A stretch of 64,000 bases of DNA from an uncultured Roseburia sp. (GTDB lineage: Bacteria; Bacillota; Clostridia; Lachnospirales; Lachnospiraceae): NCBI GenBank assembly GCA_900539115.1, contig UQAQ01000006.1, positions 32,867 through 96,866 on the forward strand, in the 5' to 3' direction. Positions 50,049 to 59,221 of the stretch are shown here, piece after piece. Within the stretch, counting starts at the first letter, position 1. The number at the start of each line of letters is the position of its first letter. The notes below the pieces were generated by a model. That model searched no databases, was not told where the DNA came from, and worked only from the letters and a program-made list of their open reading frames with translations. Made by a program: the position numbers and the translations under genes.

Positions 50049-50885
50049 TAAATTTATATATCGTTCTACTGCATCCTGCCAAGCCGGGAGCAGGGAAAAA
50101 CCGTTTGCGACGAGTTTTTCTTTGCTCATCCGGCTGTTTTTCGGCCGTTTTGCCTTTACCGGAAATTCTCCGCTTTTCACCGGTGTCACGGAAACGTTAT
50201 CCATGCCGGCGGCACGGAAGATTTCTTTGGCAAATTCGTACCAGCTGCAGATTCCTTCGTTTGTCGCATGGTAAGCACCATAGCGATCACTTTCGATCAT
50301 ATCGACAAGCAGTCTCGCAAGATCATACGTATAGGTTGGCGATCCGATCTGGTCATCCACCACTTTCACCGCGCCATTTTCACGCCCGAGGCGGAGCATG
50401 GTCTTGATGAAATTATTGCCATTGATTCCAAATACCCAGGAAATGCGGACAATAAAATATTTTTCCACATACTTTTTGAGTGCCAGTTCTCCGTCATACT
50501 TGCTCTGTCCGTAGGCATTGAGTGGCGAAGCCTCATCATCCGGCTCCCATGGTCTCTCGCCGTCGCCGGAAAAGATGTAATCGGTACTCAGATAAAGCAT
50601 TTTGCAATCCAATTTTTTACATATTTTAGCAATATTCTCTGTGCCGTCCACATTGACTCTGCGACAGATTTCGATGTCTTCTTCTGCGCGGTCGACGGCG
50701 GTATAGGCACTGCAGTGAATGACTGCATCCGGCTGCACTTCTGTCATGACACGTTCTACGGCTGCCGCATCGGTAATATCCATCTCGTCGATATCCACGC
50801 CGACTGCCTCATGTCCGCGTTTTTGCAATTCACGCACAACATCATAACCCAGCTGTCCTTTGACTCCGGTTACTAAAACTTTCAT
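50043..50885 (-). CDS. rfbD: dTDP-4-dehydrorhamnose reductase
   Basis: Last step of dTDP-L-rhamnose synthesis. NAD(P)H fold GVKGQLGYDVVRELQKRG at the start, active-site YGQSKYDGE (Tyr/Lys) near residue 127 and STDYIFSGDGERPW are typical. At 280 aa it is full length. It overlaps rfbB by ATGA. The stop codon is provided by a MITE-like repeat. rfbA and rfbC are not in this window. Confidence 0.95.
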   Translation of the reverse strand: MKVLVTGVKGQLGYDVVRELQKRGHEAVGVDIDEMDITDAAAVERVMTEVQPDAVIHCSAYTAVDRAEEDIEICRRVNVDGTENIAKICKKLDCKMLYLSTDYIFSGDGERPWEPDDEASPLNAYGQSKYDGELALKKYVEKYFIVRISWVFGINGNNFIKTMLRLGRENGAVKVVDDQIGSPTYTYDLARLLVDMIESDRYGAYHATNEGICSWYEFAKEIFRAAGMDNVSVTPVKSGEFPVKAKRPKNSRMSKEKLVANGFSLLPAWQDAVERYINLL

Positions 50886-51910
50886 TCTGCCAGTTCCTTT
50901 CCATACATTTTATCAAAATAATTCGCGTACTCGCCGCTGATAATATTCTGCCACCATTCTTTGTTATCAAGATACCACTGAATCGTCTGTTTGATTCCTG
51001 TCTCAAATGTGTATTTTGGTTTCCATCCAAGTTCTGTCTCCAGTTTCGTCGGATCGATCGCATAGCGGAGATCGTGTCCCGGACGATCGGTAACAAATTC
51101 GATCAGACTTTCCGGCTTATCGAGTGCTTTCAAAATCGTCTTAACGACTTCCAGATTCGTACGCTCATTGTGGCCTCCGACATTGTAAACTTCGCCGACA
51201 CGCCCTTTGTGAAGAATTAGATCAATGGCTTCGCAGTGGTCCGATACATGGAGCCAGTCACGCACATTTTCACCTTTTCCATAAACCGGAAGTTTTTCAT
51301 CTGCCAGCGCGCGGGAAATGATAAGCGGAATCAATTTCTCCGGGAAGTGATATGGTCCGTAGTTATTTGAGCAACGGGAAATCGTCACCGGCAGTCCATA
51401 AGTACGGTGGTAAGCAAGCACGAAAAGGTCGGCACTTGCCTTGCTTGAAGAATATGGGCTGGATGTGTGAATCGGCGTATCTTCGCGGAAGAAGAGATCC
51501 GGTCTGTCAAGTGGCAGATCGCCGTACACTTCATCGGTGGATACCTGATGATAACGTTTTACTCCGTATTCTTTGGACGCATCCAAAAGTACCTGGGTTC
51601 CGAGCACATTGGTCTGTACAAAGATTCCCGGGTCTGTGATGGAACGATCCACATGGCTTTCCGCTGCAAAGTTCACAACGATATCCGGGCGTTCTTTTTC
51701 AAACAGATCCATGATAAATTTGCGGTCTGCGATATCGCCGCGGACAAATTTATAATTTGGTTTATTTTCAACCGGTTTCAATGTTTCGAGGTTTCCGGCA
51801 TAAGTCAGAAGATCGAGATTAATGATCTCGTAGTCCGGATATTTATTCACCATGTGATGTACAAAGTTACCTCCGATAAATCCGGCTCCGCCGGTTACAA
51901 TAATTTTCAT
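50882..51910 (-). CDS. rfbB: dTDP-glucose 4,6-dehydratase
   Basis: Second step of dTDP-rhamnose synthesis. NAD fold TGGAGFIGGNFVHHMV, catalytic STDEVYGDL and YSSSKASADLFVLAY (Tyr-x3-Lys) are present. The start MKIIVTGG at 51910 follows GGAGG by 10 nt and gives 342 aa; the frame is open to 51961. It lies 22 nt after the MerR-methyltransferase gene and may be co-transcribed with it. Confidence 0.96.
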   Translation of the reverse strand: MKIIVTGGAGFIGGNFVHHMVNKYPDYEIINLDLLTYAGNLETLKPVENKPNYKFVRGDIADRKFIMDLFEKERPDIVVNFAAESHVDRSITDPGIFVQTNVLGTQVLLDASKEYGVKRYHQVSTDEVYGDLPLDRPDLFFREDTPIHTSSPYSSSKASADLFVLAYHRTYGLPVTISRCSNNYGPYHFPEKLIPLIISRALADEKLPVYGKGENVRDWLHVSDHCEAIDLILHKGRVGEVYNVGGHNERTNLEVVKTILKALDKPESLIEFVTDRPGHDLRYAIDPTKLETELGWKPKYTFETGIKQTIQWYLDNKEWWQNIISGEYANYFDKMYGKELAE

Positions 51911-51932
51911 CGTTTTGTTTCCTCCATTACTA

Positions 51933-53132
51933 TTATTTTCGCGGGTTTGCAATAAATACACCCGCTTGCTTTGTGATTTTAAAGTATCCTTTTTGTTCCA
52001 TTTTTTCTTGCAGATATGTTACAAATGCATCATATTCTTTAATCAAATATTCCTTTTGATTCCCATGACAAGATAAAATATAATCCATCAGTGGCTGCAC
52101 TTCAGGAACAATAAGAGAATCTTTATATTCTCTTTTTTCAATATTCTTAAAGTAAGGCTGCAGCATTTCTTTTCCATTTTCCAAGCCAAAAAGATCATAT
52201 AATTTTATCTCGGATAAATGAATCTTAGGCTGATAAGAATGCACAAGATTTTCAATCTCTGCCATATGCTTTCTCCCATAGGTAGCACAGATAAAAACAC
52301 CATCCCTTTTCAAGACACGCCGTATCTCCGAAAATGCTTTGTCTCTGTCTTTTATATAGAAAAGCACAAAATTGGCCACTACCACATCAAAAGTATCATC
52401 CTCAGCCGGAATTTCACAAGCATCTGCCACTCTAAATGTCGCGCGCTCTTCCTCTGCATCAAAATCCAAATTTTTACGGCTGTCTTCCAGCATTCCAGGT
52501 GATATATCTGTAATGTGAATATGAACATCTGCCGGAATCCGTTCCCAGTTTTCTTTCCAAAACTGCCCCGTTCCACAACCAAGTTCCAGTATATTACCAA
52601 ATACTTTATCCTCAATTTGATCGTAAATCCAGCAAAACCAGTTCTTCGGATTTTGCGAATACAAACGATGAAGTCGGATTCGGGCATTGATATTGGTTCC
52701 ATTTTTATACTGTTCGACAAGTTCGCGGTCCATATTAGCAATACGAATCAGATTTGTGATCTCATTCCAATTAGGCTTTTTCTCACGTTTCAATTTTTCG
52801 GATACTTCTCCAAGTGCTTTTTCAACCGTCTGAAAATATCGAATTTTGCGCTTCATTAAAAAGCGCTGCTGTTCAAGAGACTGCTGTAAATAATCTGCAT
52901 CGGTTTCATTCAGAGAAAGTGCCTGAATTTCTTCCAGCGAAAATCCAAGGATCTTAAGCGTCAGGATTCGCTGCAAACGCGCAAATTCCTGTTCTCCATA
53001 ATAACGGTAACCGTTTTCTGCAATTTTTAACGGACGTATTAATCCCTTTTTTTCGTAAAAATGTATTGTGCGAATGGAAACATTTGCTTTTTTTGCAAAT
53101 TCTCCGGTTGAGTACAATTCTTTTCCCTGCAT
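51933..53132 (-). CDS. MerR-family regulator fused to a SAM-dependent methyltransferase
   Basis: A 399-aa fusion. Residues 1-70 are a MerR winged helix (YSTGEFAKKANVSIRTIHFY, then GYRYYGEQEFARLQRI). A coiled-coil dimerisation helix runs over about 75-120. Residues 140-330 are a class I methyltransferase with ILELGCGTGQF (181-191), ITDISPGML and an ADACEIPAEDDTFDVVVANF stretch. The C-terminal part is a helical extension. Regulators of this type couple effector sensing to a methylation reaction; substrate and effector are unknown. Its promoter has the distorted 19-bp spacer with a centred palindrome, so it is very likely autoregulated. Confidence 0.88.
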   Translation of the reverse strand: MQGKELYSTGEFAKKANVSIRTIHFYEKKGLIRPLKIAENGYRYYGEQEFARLQRILTLKILGFSLEEIQALSLNETDADYLQQSLEQQRFLMKRKIRYFQTVEKALGEVSEKLKREKKPNWNEITNLIRIANMDRELVEQYKNGTNINARIRLHRLYSQNPKNWFCWIYDQIEDKVFGNILELGCGTGQFWKENWERIPADVHIHITDISPGMLEDSRKNLDFDAEEERATFRVADACEIPAEDDTFDVVVANFVLFYIKDRDKAFSEIRRVLKRDGVFICATYGRKHMAEIENLVHSYQPKIHLSEIKLYDLFGLENGKEMLQPYFKNIEKREYKDSLIVPEVQPLMDYILSCHGNQKEYLIKEYDAFVTYLQEKMEQKGYFKITKQAGVFIANPRK

Positions 53133-53153
53133 TCATACACCTCACTTTTTCTC

Positions 53154-53184
53154 ATTATAAACCATGACGTATGGTAACAGTCAA
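53154..53184 (-). promoter_or_regulatory. MerR-type promoter/operator with 19-bp spacer
   Basis: TTGACT (53179-53184) and TATAAT (53154-53159) are separated by 19 bp. The spacer contains the palindrome ACCAT-GACGT-ATGGT (53161-53175), placed where MerR proteins bind to twist the overlong promoter. Confidence 0.85.
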
Positions 53185-53191
53185 CATTTTT

Positions 53192-55093
53192 TTACCTTTT
53201 TTGCTTCTTTCTTTTCTCCTGCCGCCGTGCACGCGGCTTTCCAGCTTGTTTTCCACGGTCCTTCTCATTCTTTTTACCGCTCTTTTTCTCACTCCACGGT
53301 CTCGGTGGAATCAGACATTTTTTGTCGAATCCGATAAGATCCGTTCGTCCCAGTTTTAAAAGGGCTTCTTTTACCAACGCATAATTTTCCGGCTTGCGGT
53401 ACTGGATCAGAGCGCGCTGCATCTCTTTTTCATGACGTTTCTTCGGCACATAGACCGGCTGCATCGTGCGGGGATCAAGACCGGTATAGTACATACACGT
53501 GGAGATGGTCGCCGGTGTCGGATAAAAGTCCTGCACCTGCTCCGGCATATAGCCGAGATCCCGGACGTATTCGGCAAGTTCCACCGCCTCTTTCAACGTC
53601 GACCCCGGGTGCGATGACATCAGATAAGGCACCGCATACTGCTGCTTTCCGGTCAGCCGGTTCACTTTGGCATAACGTTTTAAAAAGTTTTCGTAAACTT
53701 CATTTTTCGGTTTTCCCATCGCGTCAAGGACGGCATCCGATACATGTTCCGGCGCCACACGCAGCTGACCGCTGATATGGTACTCGCACAATTCCTTCAA
53801 AAATGTATCTTTCGCATCCGCCATCACATAATCAAAACGGATTCCCGAACGCACAAAAACTTTCTTCACTTTCGGAAGTTTCCTCAATTTTCGTAACAAT
53901 TCGACATAATCTTTGTGGTCTACATTCAAGTTATTACATGGTTTCGGAAATAAACATTGTTTGTTTTTGCAGACACCGAATTTCATCTGCTTGTCGCAGG
54001 CCGGCTTCCTGAAATTTCCGGTCGGTCCACCCACATCGTGGATATATCCTTTGAATTCCGGATCTTCCGTCATTTGCTTTGCTTCCCGCAGGATGGAGTC
54101 ATGACTTCTCGCCTGCACGATGCGCCCTTGATGAAACGTCAGCGCACAGAAACTGCAGCCGCCAAAGCACCCGCGGCAGCTCGTCAGACTGAACTTAATT
54201 TCCTGAATCGCCGGTACACCGCCCTGCTTTTTGTAACTCGGATGGTAGGTTCCCATATACGGGTAATCGTAAATGTCATCCATTTCCTGCATCGTAAGCG
54301 GTTTGGCCGGTGGATTCTGCACGACAAGGACTTTTCCCGGATAGCGCTCGACCAATGTTTTTGCCGTAAACGGATCCGTATTTTCGTACTGCTTCATAAA
54401 ACTCTCGGCGTATTTTTTCTTTTCAGCCACCGATTCCTCGAAATCAGGAAGTTCCATGCTGTCATAAATCTCTGCGCCCTCTTTCGTGCGGTAGACCGTT
54501 CCTGCAATATACGTAATATCTTTCACATCCATGCCACTCGCCAGTGCATCGGCGATTTCCAGCATACTATGTTCTCCCATTCCATACGAGATAAGATCTG
54601 CCCCCGCATCAAGCAGAATGGACCGTTTCACCTTATCTGACCAGTAATCGTAATGCGATAAGCGCCGTAAACTTGCCTCGATCCCGCCTAAGACAATCGG
54701 CACGTCTTTGTATGTACGACGAATCAGATTCGAATAAACGACCGTCGCGTAATCCGGCCGTTTTCCCGACACACCCCCTGGTGTATACGCATCCTGATGA
54801 CGTCGCTTTTTATTGACCGTATAGTGATTTACCATGGAATCCATATTTCCTGCGCACACCAAAAAAGCGAGTCTTGGCTCGCCAAGCACGGTAATACTCT
54901 TGTCGTCTTTCCAGTCCGGCTGCGAGATAATCCCCACTTTGTAGCCATACGCCTCCAAGTGACGGCTGATGATCGCCGGTCCAAACGACGAATGATCGAC
55001 ATAGGCATCTCCGATCACAAAGACAAAATCGCACTGATCCCATCCCCGTTCTTTCATATCTTTTTTGGATATCGGCAAAAATGCTTTTTCCAT
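53192..55093 (-). CDS. ygiQ: YgiQ-family radical SAM protein
   Basis: A 633-aa radical SAM protein of the UPF0313/YgiQ family. The 4Fe-4S motif is C309-x3-C313-x2-C316 in SCRGCFGGCSFCALTFHQGR, preceded by a cobalamin-binding-like N-terminal region and followed by VGGPTGNF. The last 40 residues are very basic. Its reaction is unknown. The stop lies only 7 nt from the -35 of the MerR promoter. Confidence 0.92.
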   Translation of the reverse strand: MEKAFLPISKKDMKERGWDQCDFVFVIGDAYVDHSSFGPAIISRHLEAYGYKVGIISQPDWKDDKSITVLGEPRLAFLVCAGNMDSMVNHYTVNKKRRHQDAYTPGGVSGKRPDYATVVYSNLIRRTYKDVPIVLGGIEASLRRLSHYDYWSDKVKRSILLDAGADLISYGMGEHSMLEIADALASGMDVKDITYIAGTVYRTKEGAEIYDSMELPDFEESVAEKKKYAESFMKQYENTDPFTAKTLVERYPGKVLVVQNPPAKPLTMQEMDDIYDYPYMGTYHPSYKKQGGVPAIQEIKFSLTSCRGCFGGCSFCALTFHQGRIVQARSHDSILREAKQMTEDPEFKGYIHDVGGPTGNFRKPACDKQMKFGVCKNKQCLFPKPCNNLNVDHKDYVELLRKLRKLPKVKKVFVRSGIRFDYVMADAKDTFLKELCEYHISGQLRVAPEHVSDAVLDAMGKPKNEVYENFLKRYAKVNRLTGKQQYAVPYLMSSHPGSTLKEAVELAEYVRDLGYMPEQVQDFYPTPATISTCMYYTGLDPRTMQPVYVPKKRHEKEMQRALIQYRKPENYALVKEALLKLGRTDLIGFDKKCLIPPRPWSEKKSGKKNEKDRGKQAGKPRARRQEKRKKQKR

Positions 55094-55111
55094 GGGTTCC
55101 TCCTTAAAGTG

Positions 55112-55140
55112 AAAAAGGCCAGAAAATGTCTGACCTTTTT
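55112..55140 (-). terminator. Terminator of the FGGY-kinase gene
   Basis: AAAAGGTCAGA pairs with TCTGGCCTTTT around a short loop, followed by T, 45 nt after the kinase stop and just upstream of ygiQ. Confidence 0.82.
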
Positions 55141-55183
55141 ATATGATACCAAATTGACTGACTTTTCCTGTCAAATCCGGATT

Positions 55184-56791
55184 TTATTTCAAAAATTCTA
55201 CAGCTGCTTTCTCGATTGGAAGCCCTTCCTTGTAACGGCTGATAAATTCGTCAAAGCCTTTTACGTCTGCCGGATCCGGTTTTTCTTCCACACCTTCAAA
55301 GCCGGCAAATACTTTCTTTTCGAGATAATCGTCGAGCGTCTGGCCTTCTTCCTTATTTTTCATATAAGCGGCAAGAAGGGCAATTCCCCAGGCACCACCT
55401 TCTCCTGCTGTCTCCATAACGGAAACCGGCGCATTCATCGCTGCTGCCATAATCTTCTGTCCGACTCCTTTGGTCTTAAACAAACCGCCATGTCCGAGAA
55501 TACGGTCTACTTTCACGTCCTCTTTTTTGAGCAGAATATCAAGTCCGACTTTCAATGCACCAAGTGCCGTAAACAAGTTTACACGCATAAAGTTTGCCAA
55601 ATTGAATTTACTGTCCGGTGTACGAACAAACATTGGACGGCCTTCATTGAAACCGGTAATATGCTCACCGGAAAAATAATTGTACGCAAGGAGTCCGCCA
55701 CAGTCGTCGTCTCCTTCCAATGCTTTATTGTAAAGAGTTCCAAACAACTGATTCATATCGACTTTCATGCCAAAACTCTCTGCAAATTCTTTAAACAAAT
55801 TGACCCACGCATTCAGATCGGAAGTACAGTTATTACAATGTACCATTCCAACGAGATTTCCGGTTGGTGTCGTAACAAGGTCAATTTCTTCGTAAACTTC
55901 TTTCAGTTCTTTTTCCAATACGATCATCGCAAACACCGAAGTTCCGGCAGATACATTACCTGTGCGGACCGCCACGCTGTTTGTCGCTGCCATACCGGTT
56001 CCGGCATCTCCCTCCGGCGGACAGAGCGGGATTCCTGCTTCCAGATTTCCCGAAGGATCCAACAATTTTGCTCCTTCTTCCGTGAGCACTCCTGCCTGTT
56101 CTCCGGCAACAAGAACTTTCGGGAATATATCATGCAAGGTAAAGGAATATCCCTTTTTCTTTGCCTCTTCGTCAAATATTTTTACGCGTTTTTCATCCCA
56201 GTCTTTTGCTTCGCAGTCGATCGGGAACATTCCGGATGCCTCACCGATACCAAGCACTTTTTCACCGGTCAGTTTCCAATGAATATAGCCGGCAAGTGTC
56301 GTCTGGAACGCAATATTTTTCACATGTTCCTCGCCATTTAACATCGCCTGATACAAGTGTGCGATGCTCCATCGCTGCGGAATGTGATAAGATAACAATT
56401 TTGTCAGTTTTTCCGATGCTTCTTCTGTAATCGTATTTCTCCATGTACGGAACGGAACGAGCAATGTGCCCTCCGCATCAAATACCATGTAACCATGCAT
56501 CATGGCACTGAATCCAATGGCTCCCGTCTTTTTCAGAACAACTCCGTATTTTTCTTTTACATCTTCTGCCATCTTCGCATAACTGTCCTGAAGGCCTGTC
56601 CAGATATCCTCCAGAGTATACGTCCATATACCGTCTTCCAGACGGTTTTCCCAATCATGGCTTCCCGATGCGATCGGTGAATTGTCCTCTGCCGTCAAAA
56701 CAGCCTTAATTCGTGTCGAACCAAATTCAATTCCTAATGATGTCGTGCCATTCTCAATAGATGCAAGTATTTGTTGTGTTGTCAGACCCAT
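55184..56791 (-). CDS. FGGY-family carbohydrate kinase
   Basis: A 535-aa sugar kinase of the xylulokinase/ribulokinase family. The ATPase phosphate-1 motif is SLGIEFGSTRIKAVL (18-32), GDAGTGMAATNSVAVRTGNV and SAGTS form the phosphate-2/adenosine region, and GHGGLFKTKGVGQKIMAAAM is the second FGGY-like block. The N-terminal MMHGYMVFD resembles sugar-binding motifs. Sugar specificity cannot be read here and no transporter or isomerase genes accompany it. Confidence 0.85.
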   Translation of the reverse strand: MGLTTQQILASIENGTTSLGIEFGSTRIKAVLTAEDNSPIASGSHDWENRLEDGIWTYTLEDIWTGLQDSYAKMAEDVKEKYGVVLKKTGAIGFSAMMHGYMVFDAEGTLLVPFRTWRNTITEEASEKLTKLLSYHIPQRWSIAHLYQAMLNGEEHVKNIAFQTTLAGYIHWKLTGEKVLGIGEASGMFPIDCEAKDWDEKRVKIFDEEAKKKGYSFTLHDIFPKVLVAGEQAGVLTEEGAKLLDPSGNLEAGIPLCPPEGDAGTGMAATNSVAVRTGNVSAGTSVFAMIVLEKELKEVYEEIDLVTTPTGNLVGMVHCNNCTSDLNAWVNLFKEFAESFGMKVDMNQLFGTLYNKALEGDDDCGGLLAYNYFSGEHITGFNEGRPMFVRTPDSKFNLANFMRVNLFTALGALKVGLDILLKKEDVKVDRILGHGGLFKTKGVGQKIMAAAMNAPVSVMETAGEGGAWGIALLAAYMKNKEEGQTLDDYLEKKVFAGFEGVEEKPDPADVKGFDEFISRYKEGLPIEKAAVEFLK

Positions 56792-56808
56792 GGCTGTCCA
56801 TCCTCCTT

Positions 56809-57315
56809 TTAGTCGTTTAGTGTAAGTGATCTATTTTTCTTTAATGATGCCATCATACCTTTTGCCGCTGCCGAATAGTATTTCTTGGACGCAGTCGGAT
56901 AGGTAAGCTGGAAAGCGATCTCACCGTTTTTGATGAATACATAGCAGTACTGAATGGTATTTTTTCCTATTTTATAACTATAACTGCATTCTGTCTTTGT
57001 CGCCTTTTCTACATTGATTTTTCGATTTTTCTTTGCCGTCGCTACGACAGTCTTTCCGCTTCTCTTGCCGGTCTTTCCATAAGAATTCCAAATGGTCGCC
57101 TTTGCTTTTCCATCTTTGGAAAACAGTTTGGTACCATCTCCGGAACTATAATCCGCACGCCGAAAAGTAGACGGATATTTAACCGTATACGTAAAGCGGG
57201 TATTGGTGTACGTTGCATATTTTACGACTGCTGCCTGTGCATCCATCGCCGGAACAGCTGCTAACATCGTTACTACAGTTGCAATTGCGATTACTTTTCT
57301 CAAAATATGTTTCAT
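56809..57315 (-). CDS. Small secreted protein of unknown function
   Basis: A 168-aa protein with a clear signal peptide (cleavage likely after AMDAQA, residue 28). The mature part is basic, rich in Tyr, Lys and Thr, with FTYTVKYPSTFRRADYSSGD near its start and ending AAAKGMMASLKKNRSLTLND. The pattern resembles PsbP/MOG1-like lipoprotein folds, but I cannot assign a family. AAAGGAGG precedes the ATG. It lies 17 nt upstream of the FGGY kinase gene. Confidence 0.75.
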   Translation of the reverse strand: MKHILRKVIAIATVVTMLAAVPAMDAQAAVVKYATYTNTRFTYTVKYPSTFRRADYSSGDGTKLFSKDGKAKATIWNSYGKTGKRSGKTVVATAKKNRKINVEKATKTECSYSYKIGKNTIQYCYVFIKNGEIAFQLTYPTASKKYYSAAAKGMMASLKKNRSLTLND

Positions 57316-57361
57316 GATAAAGACCTCCTTTGTTCTTGTTATAGTGTTTATCGGTTCAAAT

Positions 57362-59221
57362 TTATAAAAAGTTTATACTTTTTTCAATTTCTTTTAAAAA
57401 CCGAGACGGAGATTCCTCTTTCTGAAACCGCTGCTTGACATATGAGAGATATAAATGCTCCCTCGCCCGTGTCATGGCAACGTACATTAATCTTCGTTCT
57501 TCCTCAATCTGCCCGTCTTCGACGGATTTACGGTAAGGGATCATCCCTTCGTTCGCATCGGGAATAAATACAATATCAAATTCAAGACCTTTCGCGCTGT
57601 GCATCGTCATCAATGCCACTCCCGGCTTGTCATCCGGGCTTTTCTGCCTGCCTTGTTTCTGTTTTCGCTCTTCTAACTGTTTTCCATATTCTTCAACATG
57701 CGAAAACCACGATTCAAAATCGTTATAACCGGAAGCATCTTCGCGAATCTCTTCTACGATTTCCTCCCAGTCTTTTACATTGACACCGCGCTCAGCCGCA
57801 TATTCGGCAAGAAAATTTTTATATCCCACCGTATGATAAAGGTAGTCGATTGCACTATATGGTGTCATCTGTTTCATGGCAAATAAGTCGTTTTGCAGAT
57901 CATTGATCCGCTCGCACATATATGCCTTGTCGCGGTAATAGTCATACAAGCTGCCAAAGGTAACCGGTTCCGTCGTAAATGCCGCACGGCTTAAATACCG
58001 CTTTGGCCGGTTCGCCACTTTCAGAAACAGATTTCTGGAACGGTCGCCCACCGCCATTTTCATATAACTTAGCACATCTTTGGCAACCCAGTGCTCAAAT
58101 ATATTCTGAATGGAGTCTTTCATCACAAACGGAATGTTGTACTCCATAAATTTTCTTGAAAAAATGTTCATCTGCCGCGCCGTCCGAAACAAAAGGGCAA
58201 TCTGCTCCGGCGGTGTAGCCTGCTCTATCGCCTGCTGTATTTTTTTTGCAATGGCTTCCGCCTGCGACGCAGGTGTCTGATACATCGCGACGTGAACCAG
58301 TTCTCCCGGACCTTTCATCGCAAGCAGCTTTTTGTCGTACCGTTTTTTATTGTGCCCGATCAGCGCCGTCGCCGCCCGCAGAATCTGGCTTGTACACCGG
58401 TAATTTCCACCGATGGTAACCCGTTCCAGCGATTTATACTGTTTTGGAAAGGACAGCATAATATCCGGTCTTGCCCCGCGAAATCCATAAATGGACTGAT
58501 CATCATCGCCGACAATGAACAAATTGTTTTCCGGCTGTGCCAGCATCTGAATTGTCGCGTATTGCAATCGGTTGATGTCCTGAAATTCGTCAATCAAAAT
58601 ATATCGGAACCGTTTCTGCCAGCCCGCCAGTATATCCGGCCTTGCCCGAAACAATTCGTAGGTATAACAGACCATGTCATCAAAATCCAAATAATGGTTT
58701 TTCTGCACCCGGCTTTGATATCCTTCATAAATCTGCCGGAATATCGCCTCCGGGCAGCTCGCCGAATAATAATTTTCGACTTCAATGCCCTCGCCCTTGA
58801 TTCGGCTGATCTCTTTTTCGATCTCTTCCAGAAATTCGGAACGATCCTCGATATCATCGTATTCCGTCTCCATCAGGGATTCTTCCAAAAATCGGTATTT
58901 CAAACGCTGCGACAAAATATCTTTCGCCTCATAGTGATAGGCATTTCGCAGTACCTGAAAAAACAGCGAATGAAAGGTTCCAAATCGAACCGGAAGTCTC
59001 CTGCCGCCCGTGATCTTCTCAAACCGCTCCCGCATCTCGACGGCAGCGGCTTTGGAAAATGTCACGACTAAAATCTGCGCAGGATTTACTCCCTCTTTTT
59101 CAATCAATTTCTTTACCCGGTGCGTGATAACCGTCGTTTTTCCGGCTCCCGGGCCGGCAAGTACCATCATCGGCCCATCGACATGATCGATTGCAATCTG
59201 CTGTTCCTTACTGTGCTTCAT
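57362..59221 (-). CDS. UvrD/PcrA-like ATP-dependent DNA helicase
   Basis: A 619-aa SF1A helicase. Motif I is AGPGAGKTT (22-30), motif II LIDEFQDIN, motif III GDDDQSIYGFRGA, motif V MTMHSAKGLEFDIVFI and motif VI EERRLMYVAMTRARE. It is shorter than PcrA (about 720 aa) and lacks the typical C-terminal tail. I start at MKHSKEQQ (59221), which overlaps the gltX 3' end by 14 nt; the frame is open to 59272. Translation is probably coupled to gltX since no strong ribosome site is seen. Confidence 0.93.
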   Translation of the reverse strand: MKHSKEQQIAIDHVDGPMMVLAGPGAGKTTVITHRVKKLIEKEGVNPAQILVVTFSKAAAVEMRERFEKITGGRRLPVRFGTFHSLFFQVLRNAYHYEAKDILSQRLKYRFLEESLMETEYDDIEDRSEFLEEIEKEISRIKGEGIEVENYYSASCPEAIFRQIYEGYQSRVQKNHYLDFDDMVCYTYELFRARPDILAGWQKRFRYILIDEFQDINRLQYATIQMLAQPENNLFIVGDDDQSIYGFRGARPDIMLSFPKQYKSLERVTIGGNYRCTSQILRAATALIGHNKKRYDKKLLAMKGPGELVHVAMYQTPASQAEAIAKKIQQAIEQATPPEQIALLFRTARQMNIFSRKFMEYNIPFVMKDSIQNIFEHWVAKDVLSYMKMAVGDRSRNLFLKVANRPKRYLSRAAFTTEPVTFGSLYDYYRDKAYMCERINDLQNDLFAMKQMTPYSAIDYLYHTVGYKNFLAEYAAERGVNVKDWEEIVEEIREDASGYNDFESWFSHVEEYGKQLEERKQKQGRQKSPDDKPGVALMTMHSAKGLEFDIVFIPDANEGMIPYRKSVEDGQIEEERRLMYVAMTRAREHLYLSYVKQRFQKEESPSRFLKEIEKSINFL

